From the NCBI RefSeq assembly GCF_003313335.1, contig NZ_QMHP01000004.1, positions 1 through 59,662 of the forward strand: a stretch of DNA of 59,662 bases, written 5' to 3'. Below the pieces are notes generated by a model. That model worked only from the letters and a program-made list of their open reading frames with translations. It made no database searches and had not been told where the DNA came from. The DNA is from Pedobacter zeaxanthinifaciens. GTDB taxonomy: Bacteria; Bacteroidota; Bacteroidia; Sphingobacteriales; Sphingobacteriaceae. Shown piece after piece: positions 50,923 to 57,475 of this stretch (positions are counted from its first letter, which is position 1; every line of letters begins with the position of its first letter). The position numbers and the translations under genes are program-made.

Positions 50923-51353
50923 TCTATCATCTTTTCATCTATTATTTTTTTGCCGTCTACCAACATTAAAGCGTCTAAATGTTTTGCCATTTCTAAAATT
51001 AATTTACCCGTTTTTTTATTGAGATTCTTCTCTAATGAGACGCTTATTCTTTTATCTGACTCACTATAAGAAATTACTAAATCCGTAGGAGTTTTCATTA
51101 ATTCTTCACTTGCAAGAGCTCGCTTTTTACTCAATGTATAAAGAACCCTTTCTTTTGCCCATTCTGGTACTTTATCGATATTATATAGAATGTCTTTCCC
51201 TTCTGTCGTTTCTTCGTACCATACGAATAAATTTTTATGACTTTCAATAAAATCTATCCAACTTTGATAATCAATGTCATCAACTGTTTCTTCGCCAACT
51301 AATTTATATGGCTTTTTTGCGACTGCAACTATTTCATTTCTTGTGATTTTCAT
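50901..51353 (-). CDS. Candidate immunity protein of the full-length toxin
   Basis: The 150-residue protein is soluble, charged, and has no signal peptide. It contains YQSWIDFIESHKNLFVWYEE, VPEWAKERVLYTLSKKRALA and a beta-hairpin-like ISYSESDKRISVSLEKN, and ends DSLPQLV. I do not recognise a family. The start is 6 bp after the stop of the 1415-residue toxin-like gene, as expected for a cognate immunity gene, and its size is right. Its last codons fall inside the duplicated 3' flank shared with the 48567 immunity candidate. Confidence 0.72.
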   Translation of the reverse strand: MKITRNEIVAVAKKPYKLVGEETVDDIDYQSWIDFIESHKNLFVWYEETTEGKDILYNIDKVPEWAKERVLYTLSKKRALASEELMKTPTDLVISYSESDKRISVSLEKNLNKKTGKLILEMAKHLDALMLVDGKKIIDEKMIDSLPQLV

Positions 51354-51359
51354 TCTGTC

Positions 51360-54300
51360 TTAGTTTACAAAATCTTCCAATGCCTTAATTTCAAATTTAA
51401 TTTTTGGATTTACAGTATTGAGTTTGTTCATCCAAGTTGTTTTTAGAGCCTCTGTAATATTGGCTTTTGGCATATAAATATGTATTTCCGCATTTTGAAT
51501 AAACATCAATTTACTATTACTCTGTAATCCTTTAGTTGGATTTAAACCATCAGTTAAAAATCCTATATTCTTTTGTATTGGAGCAGAAGCTAACCAATTG
51601 TCGACATTGGTGGTAATGGTAGTTTTCATTGAAACTGCTGTTTCAGCGAATATATTTGCTCCTTGTGTTGTGCCTTTATAAAAATCTACCCCTTTGAAAA
51701 ATTCGGATATATCGCCTGTGTGAGACCACCCTGAACTTTTTGCATACCTGTATTGCCCCATTATGTCCTCAAAGAAAGTCCTACCCTCCAGCATTTCCTG
51801 TACAGGATATTTAGTTTTCCAAATATCGTCTACTTGCTTTAGTTTATCTGTAAGTGATTTATTAACAAAGGATAGCAGGTCATCCCCCGCCCCTTTAACT
51901 CCCTTCGCTGCATCCTCAAACGCATCCTCAACCTGTTTCCTGCTATATTTAGCAGGTATTTTTACCAACCTCAATACAGCTTCAACGCCGGCCGTTATTA
52001 GTGCCTGCTTAAAGCCTTCATAGCTTGCACGTCCTAAGTTAAGGTTTTTAGCTGATTTTTCTTTGAAAGCCTCCTTAGCCAGTGCATCGGCGAAACCTAC
52101 CGTAAAGCTTCCCAATATACTCGCTACCACAGGGATTTTTTTGTTATAGCTAAACCCGCTGTAAAGTACCGATGGCCATGATACTTCAGCCAGCAGATCA
52201 GCGGTGTTAAAGCGCTCGCCCAGATAAGTTTTGATGATGTCGAGCATTGCCAGTTGAAGTCCAAGGTCAATTGCTGCACCTGTAGCAAACCTACCCGCCC
52301 TCAATACTCCGCCAGTCGATAAAATTTCTGCTGTTAAGAATACTTGTTGAGCAACCATATCGGAAAAGGCCGCTGCGGCTGAGATACCCCTTGGGAGGTT
52401 TTCCATCGGCAGGTAGCAATAATTTTTTTCGCCGCCGGGCGGCGGCATTGCATCCTTAATCGCCAGTGTTACCAGTATAGCTTCTGTGGTGACGCTATTA
52501 GGATTAAAATATAGCCAAAAAGAATTTAGCCCTGTATCTTTTGCATTTTGACCCGATAGCTCTATCTTAAAGAGATGATCAATTTCGTTTGGCCAGGCAT
52601 TTTCGTAAAAGACAATCTTAATGTCGGTTTCATTGTAGGTTCTTATGATATATTTTCCATCTGATGACTTTTTATTTTCCTGTTCCTCAGCAGCTAAAAG
52701 CTTTAAAAAGTTGATCGGTATTACCTGGTTTTTAATTAGCGCCGCTAGATTTTTCAGTTTGCTATCACATTCAGGACTTCTCTGCGCCCCCTCATCATCC
52801 CCTTCCAAAGGCCTGAATATCACATCAGGGTTGCGCATGTAACGCCATTGGCCGTACCAGAGCTCGGTGCCGCTCGCATAATCCATCAGGTTGTTAGTGC
52901 TTCCCTTTGCAAGGCCATACTGGTCCCAGGTGTGCTGCAGCTTGTAGGCACCGTGCCCCAGTTCGTGGGCTATGGTACGGACATCGGTGGAACTTACAAA
53001 GCCCACCTGCCCACCACGCGCCATATACCCCGCATCGCCGTTGGACAGCGCCTTTATTACGAAGATGTAATAGGTGCCATCATCCATCCGGTTGCCCGCA
53101 TCACGGTAGGCTTTGGCCAAGCGCTTCTGCGCCTCGGTGTAGGCACTCATGCTGCTGCTGTTGCCGTTGTCCAGGTTGTCAAAACCGGCATCCGTTTTGA
53201 AGTTGCCGGCCAGTTCCACCTTCCATTCGGCAACGGCCTGTTGGTATATCCTGTTGAGGCCACCTTCCAGGGCAGTTGCATTAATGCCGGTACCGGCGCC
53301 ATTTACCGGTACTATCACCAGTTTTTTTGACAGCTTTGCATAGCTGTAAATGTTGAGCCTGCCCATATAGGTACCGCTGGCCCCCTTTGCAGCTCCCTTA
53401 TCGGGCGGATATACGGCGTAGATTTCGCTACCGTTGCCCGGCAGTGCGCCAGCCAGGCTGATGATGTAGGTGTTGTCGTTCTGTAAGGTGCTGCTCAGGG
53501 TATCGCCCTTGCCGGTAACAAATGCCAATTTTTTAGGATCCAGTTTGGGGTCCGTGATGGAGAGAATGGCCTTTACCTTATCAAACTGCCTGCTTTCCAT
53601 GCTCTTCCAGCTTGCCCTGTGGGTATCATCGCCATCGTTGAGCGGTAGGTAATCGGCAGCGTAGGTTTTACTTTTTGCGGCCAGGCCGGTATCATAACCG
53701 TCGAACCCGTACTGCTGCCCACTATTTGGGGCAAAGGCTACCTTACCGCGGCTGGTGTCAATTGTGAAGTTGGTACTGGCGCCCGATCCAAAGAACTGGG
53801 TGGGGTTTTCCCTGCCCATGTAGGTCACTTTCCCCTGCTCGTCTACCTTGAAGGTTTCCTGGTTTTTATCTTGAAAGGTAAGTGGCGGTTGCCCGTCCAC
53901 AAGCTTAAGGGTAATTTCCTTTGGCGCCCCGCCATTAACAGATGCACTGAACTTTACCGTTTTGGAAGCGGCATCGTAAACAGGCATGGCCTGTGGCCAG
54001 GAAGTAATGGCGGCATCGATAATAGTTGGTAGGCCGTTGGAGTTGATGGCCGTTACGTTCCCGTTTTCATCGGGCGCTACGGTAATTGATTTTATTCCCT
54101 CTTCAATGCTCTGTTCCAGCTGTTGTCTAACAAAAACCACCTTGCCGCTGGTCATTTTCAGCTCGGTGTTGATACGGATATCCTGAAAGGAAACCTTGAA
54201 ACTAAGGTAGTTCAGAAATGGAACGCCCAAAGTGCCCGTTCCGCTAAACACGCCATTTCCGCCGCTTGCCGTGGTTACCTTTACGGGAAACTTTCCGGCA

Positions 54301-55607
54301 ATAAATATCATCGATGGCCTGAGCAGGAGCAGCGGCGAACCCTGATCGGACAGTGCGCCATCATCGGCCCTGCCGCAAACAAAATCCCCTTTTGAAAAAT
54401 CTTCATCGGGCATATTGAAAGTCTGCGTTTCGCTGTAGTCTCCATAACCATAGGTACATTGCGCTTTTACCTGAAATTCATAGCTGGTAGAGGGCCGCAG
54501 TCCGTCTATGGTTTCGCTGGAAGTGTAGGTTTCTTTTTCGAACCACTGTGCCGTAGGATTTCCAGCTTGACGGTAGCGTATGCTGAAGGCCTGCTGTCCG
54601 GGCATTATTGCCCAACTTACCTTTACCGCATTGGTGCCGGCCAGCTCCAGCGTTACACTTGGGGGCGTAGGGCACCTTTCGCCGTAGGTAAAGCGCACCA
54701 CTTCGCTGTAGCCGTTGTTCACAAACAGTTCGCGGCCCTCGGCCTCAATGGCCTGCACCTGCAGGGCATAGCTTGCCCCGGGCGTAAGGGTGGGCTCGGC
54801 AGGCCCGTACACGAGCATGGTCCTGTCGGTATAGGTTTCATAGATTGGCCTGCTGCTGCGGATAGCATCATTGGCATCGCGGCCAGCCGGAATAATTTCC
54901 ACCAGTTTAACATTGTAGGCCGTATTGTAGGCCGAGCTGGTGGAGGCGGCATTCCTCGGTGTCCATTGGAAAATAACGTTCTGTGGTTCGGTTGCTGTTA
55001 CCCTGCTTCCGTTGAGCGGCAGGTTGATAATGGGAGGGTAGGCAAGGAAAATTGGCATCACCGCTAAGGCTGCATTGGAAACTACCGTACGGCGGTAGTA
55101 ATCCTGCACTTCGATGGTAAAGCGGTACAGCCCTTCGGGCAGTTTGCCGCCATTGCGCCTGATCTCTGTTTCATCTATCCCCTGGAATACAAGGTTCTGT
55201 GGATTGAGGTAGGAGGCCAGTTCACTGCCGGAAAATGTGCTCAGTTCGCCGCCGTTGAGGGTAAGCGGTACCACTGGAAAATCGTTTTTGCTCTGTATGG
55301 TAATGCCCAGTCCCTCGATTTTTAGCCTAAGGCGACATTGGTAATTGGTTTTGGTGAGATCCTTCAGGAAAAGATTGAGCTGTAGCTTATTGGTGCCTGC
55401 AGCGGTATAATCTGATAGGTAGGGGCTATATGGTGGATTTACCTGCATATTGGCCAGCACTGGAAATACCTGTTGGGCTTGAGATGCCTTAGCTGCTATT
55501 AATAGTGTACCAAGAGAAATAAGAAGTATTGAGATACTGCTTTTAATGCCGTTGACCAATTTGCTGGCCAATTTATGGTTGATGGTTGAGTTACTAGTGT
55601 TGCGCAT
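51360..55607 (-). CDS. Large secreted FN3 / HELGH-peptidase protein with toxin-like C-terminus
   Basis: The 1415-residue protein has an N-terminal hydrophobic signal (about 22-44, ending KASQAQ). A Bacteroidota N-terminal module (about 45-305, PPYSPYLSDYTAAGTNKLQL, then PANPLNGSR-like Ig strands) resembles what I recall as the TANFOR region, followed by an FN3 domain (about 312-400). A long beta-rich region precedes a zinc-peptidase motif AHELGHGAYKLQH (H881, E882, H885, with H892), then a helical, Ala/Gly-rich pre-toxin region (about 1080-1250). The last 140 residues (from YPVQEMLEGRTFFED) look like a separate toxin domain, with GVDFYKG and ETAVSMKT resembling a PD-(D/E)XK-type nuclease core. 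A small immunity candidate follows. It has no T9SS tail of its own. The 5' part is GC-rich and the 3' part AT-rich. Confidence 0.75.
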   Translation of the reverse strand: MRNTSNSTINHKLASKLVNGIKSSISILLISLGTLLIAAKASQAQQVFPVLANMQVNPPYSPYLSDYTAAGTNKLQLNLFLKDLTKTNYQCRLRLKIEGLGITIQSKNDFPVVPLTLNGGELSTFSGSELASYLNPQNLVFQGIDETEIRRNGGKLPEGLYRFTIEVQDYYRRTVVSNAALAVMPIFLAYPPIINLPLNGSRVTATEPQNVIFQWTPRNAASTSSAYNTAYNVKLVEIIPAGRDANDAIRSSRPIYETYTDRTMLVYGPAEPTLTPGASYALQVQAIEAEGRELFVNNGYSEVVRFTYGERCPTPPSVTLELAGTNAVKVSWAIMPGQQAFSIRYRQAGNPTAQWFEKETYTSSETIDGLRPSTSYEFQVKAQCTYGYGDYSETQTFNMPDEDFSKGDFVCGRADDGALSDQGSPLLLLRPSMIFIAGKFPVKVTTASGGNGVFSGTGTLGVPFLNYLSFKVSFQDIRINTELKMTSGKVVFVRQQLEQSIEEGIKSITVAPDENGNVTAINSNGLPTIIDAAITSWPQAMPVYDAASKTVKFSASVNGGAPKEITLKLVDGQPPLTFQDKNQETFKVDEQGKVTYMGRENPTQFFGSGASTNFTIDTSRGKVAFAPNSGQQYGFDGYDTGLAAKSKTYAADYLPLNDGDDTHRASWKSMESRQFDKVKAILSITDPKLDPKKLAFVTGKGDTLSSTLQNDNTYIISLAGALPGNGSEIYAVYPPDKGAAKGASGTYMGRLNIYSYAKLSKKLVIVPVNGAGTGINATALEGGLNRIYQQAVAEWKVELAGNFKTDAGFDNLDNGNSSSMSAYTEAQKRLAKAYRDAGNRMDDGTYYIFVIKALSNGDAGYMARGGQVGFVSSTDVRTIAHELGHGAYKLQHTWDQYGLAKGSTNNLMDYASGTELWYGQWRYMRNPDVIFRPLEGDDEGAQRSPECDSKLKNLAALIKNQVIPINFLKLLAAEEQENKKSSDGKYIIRTYNETDIKIVFYENAWPNEIDHLFKIELSGQNAKDTGLNSFWLYFNPNSVTTEAILVTLAIKDAMPPPGGEKNYCYLPMENLPRGISAAAAFSDMVAQQVFLTAEILSTGGVLRAGRFATGAAIDLGLQLAMLDIIKTYLGERFNTADLLAEVSWPSVLYSGFSYNKKIPVVASILGSFTVGFADALAKEAFKEKSAKNLNLGRASYEGFKQALITAGVEAVLRLVKIPAKYSRKQVEDAFEDAAKGVKGAGDDLLSFVNKSLTDKLKQVDDIWKTKYPVQEMLEGRTFFEDIMGQYRYAKSSGWSHTGDISEFFKGVDFYKGTTQGANIFAETAVSMKTTITTNVDNWLASAPIQKNIGFLTDGLNPTKGLQSNSKLMFIQNAEIHIYMPKANITEALKTTWMNKLNTVNPKIKFEIKALEDFVN

Positions 55608-55610
55608 TTG

Positions 55611-57392
55611 CTAGAAATTATAGTTGTAGCCCAAAGTGCTGGTAAATTCAAAAAATCCTTTTCCCGCTTGTGCAGAATTGACTTGAGCAGAGCGGCTTAA
55701 TGCTACCATAGAAAGGTTGAGGTTGTGCTTCTTTTTTACGACATAGCCATTGGTTAGCCTGAAGTTGATGATACTGCTGCCCGCTTGTCCGTTGGTGTAG
55801 CTTTTATTGAAAGAGGTACTGAACGATGAACGTAACTTTTTATCGAAAAAAGATTTATTTACGCCCATTGTTGGGCCAATGGTGGTGGTGCTAATGTCTC
55901 CAGCATCGTTTTTACTGGCATTTAAGCTCACGTTAAATGAAAGATTTTTTGGAACGATATTGAGATTGTAGCTACCGTTGAAATTGTAAAAACGCCCACC
56001 TGTATTTTGAGTGTTTCCGCCTTGCTTATCGGCAGATGTCATGTAGGAAATATTGGCACTTATTGTTTGGTTTTTTTCTTTGCTTTGACTTAGCATATAA
56101 GTGCCGCTGAAATTGGTGTTTTGAGTGATTTGGGTATAATTTAGGGTGTCAAGGTTATCATAAGGGGTTAGCGCATTTACTTGATTGAAGTTGGATCGGA
56201 TGTTTACATACGTTTGAAAATTGGAATAGCTTACGTTGAGATTCATTTTTTTGCTAGCGGCCAAACTTGCATTTAATGAGCCTACAAAGCGCTTGGTACT
56301 GCTTTGCTTGGCATGGCGCAAATCATCACGTTGTAGCCCGGTATTAAGTACCAGACTTAGTTTATCCTTTAGTAATTTGGTAGTAAGATTGGTAGTAATG
56401 TTTTCGAAGTCGTTAGCAAAATAATAGGCGCCTAAAGTTTTATATTCAGGAGCAATACGTTCGTAGCCTATGCCAATGGTGTATTTCTTTTCGGCGTAGG
56501 CAAGGCCCAATTTATAAGCGGTGTATAAACTGGTGGAGCTGTTACTGATAAATAAACCGCCCAAGCTGGGTATAGCTTTATGATTTAAGCTGTCAAAGGC
56601 TGCATTTTGATTACGCGTTAATGCACTTGCAGCTAGCTCAGCATTAAGTAGCAGTTTTTTGAAAAGCTGCTTGCTGCCGGCAATGCCCACTACTAAATTA
56701 TCCTGCGGCGTAATTTTTCCATTGGCAATAATGGTAGGATTAGAGTTGATGTCATCTTTCGCCTTGAAAATAATGAGCTCCACTTTGTCCTTGTTTTTGA
56801 TGTACGCTGTTTTAATACCATAGCCCATTCGCTTGTAAGCAGCCTCTGTGTTTTGGTTTAATGTTTCATCAACCACTACTTCCTTTTGCAGCCTACCGTA
56901 CATTACGTTGAACTTAAAAGGGCCTTCAGGACTTAAATCGGCGCCAACGCCCAAAAAAGTATGCCCGTTTAAGGTATAATTGGAAAAAGACATGCTAGTG
57001 TAGCCCAAATGCCCTGTAACCCATTTGTAAACCGGTGATAAACTATATTGATTAAAGGGCTGTTGAAATGAACCTTTGGTTTGGTTAGCGTAGGAGAATC
57101 CAAATGGAACGCTCCAGCCGTAAATATCAAGGTTTAAATTACCGGAAATGAAGTAATTGTATGGATCTCTGCGGGAAACATCACTATTGGAAAAATAGGC
57201 AACGTGGTTAGTAGCAACACCACCGGTTATTGTAAGTGGTTTTGCTTTTCCAATATTGCTTAGGTTTTGGGCGAAAACATCGGATCCGAAAAAAATGGAA
57301 AGGCAAAATATAACAGCATAACTGCCACATGCCATAGCGGTTTTATTTCCGCTAACAATGCGAGTAGTAAACTTGATGCTAAAGTTTTTCAT
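55611..57392 (-). CDS. Beta-barrel outer-membrane protein
   Basis: The 593-residue protein has a long signal region (to about DVFAQ, residue 42). The body is alternating amphipathic strands rich in aromatic and Asn/Ser residues and ends with an aromatic strand (FFEFTSTLGYNYNF), the C-terminal signature of an outer-membrane barrel. Repeated phrases such as LNVSYSNFQTYVNIRSNFN mark strands and loops. It starts 83 bp after the SprB-repeat gene and the toxin-like gene begins 3 bp after its stop, so the three are probably one operon. It may be a dedicated translocation or anchoring partner, as SprF is for SprB; this is inference and it is longer than SprF. Confidence 0.75.
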   Translation of the reverse strand: MKNFSIKFTTRIVSGNKTAMACGSYAVIFCLSIFFGSDVFAQNLSNIGKAKPLTITGGVATNHVAYFSNSDVSRRDPYNYFISGNLNLDIYGWSVPFGFSYANQTKGSFQQPFNQYSLSPVYKWVTGHLGYTSMSFSNYTLNGHTFLGVGADLSPEGPFKFNVMYGRLQKEVVVDETLNQNTEAAYKRMGYGIKTAYIKNKDKVELIIFKAKDDINSNPTIIANGKITPQDNLVVGIAGSKQLFKKLLLNAELAASALTRNQNAAFDSLNHKAIPSLGGLFISNSSTSLYTAYKLGLAYAEKKYTIGIGYERIAPEYKTLGAYYFANDFENITTNLTTKLLKDKLSLVLNTGLQRDDLRHAKQSSTKRFVGSLNASLAASKKMNLNVSYSNFQTYVNIRSNFNQVNALTPYDNLDTLNYTQITQNTNFSGTYMLSQSKEKNQTISANISYMTSADKQGGNTQNTGGRFYNFNGSYNLNIVPKNLSFNVSLNASKNDAGDISTTTIGPTMGVNKSFFDKKLRSSFSTSFNKSYTNGQAGSSIINFRLTNGYVVKKKHNLNLSMVALSRSAQVNSAQAGKGFFEFTSTLGYNYNF

Positions 57393-57475
57393 TTGCAGGT
57401 GATTGAGGTAGGATAAGTGGCATTATCTTTTTGAAGGATGATGCGCTATTAACTTAGGGTAAATGCTGTAACGGT

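Noticed and set aside
52848..53343. Long plus-strand open frames opposite the toxin gene
   Set aside because: They are antisense shadows that stay open because this part of the gene is GC-rich; they read as His/Arg/Pro-rich nonsense.
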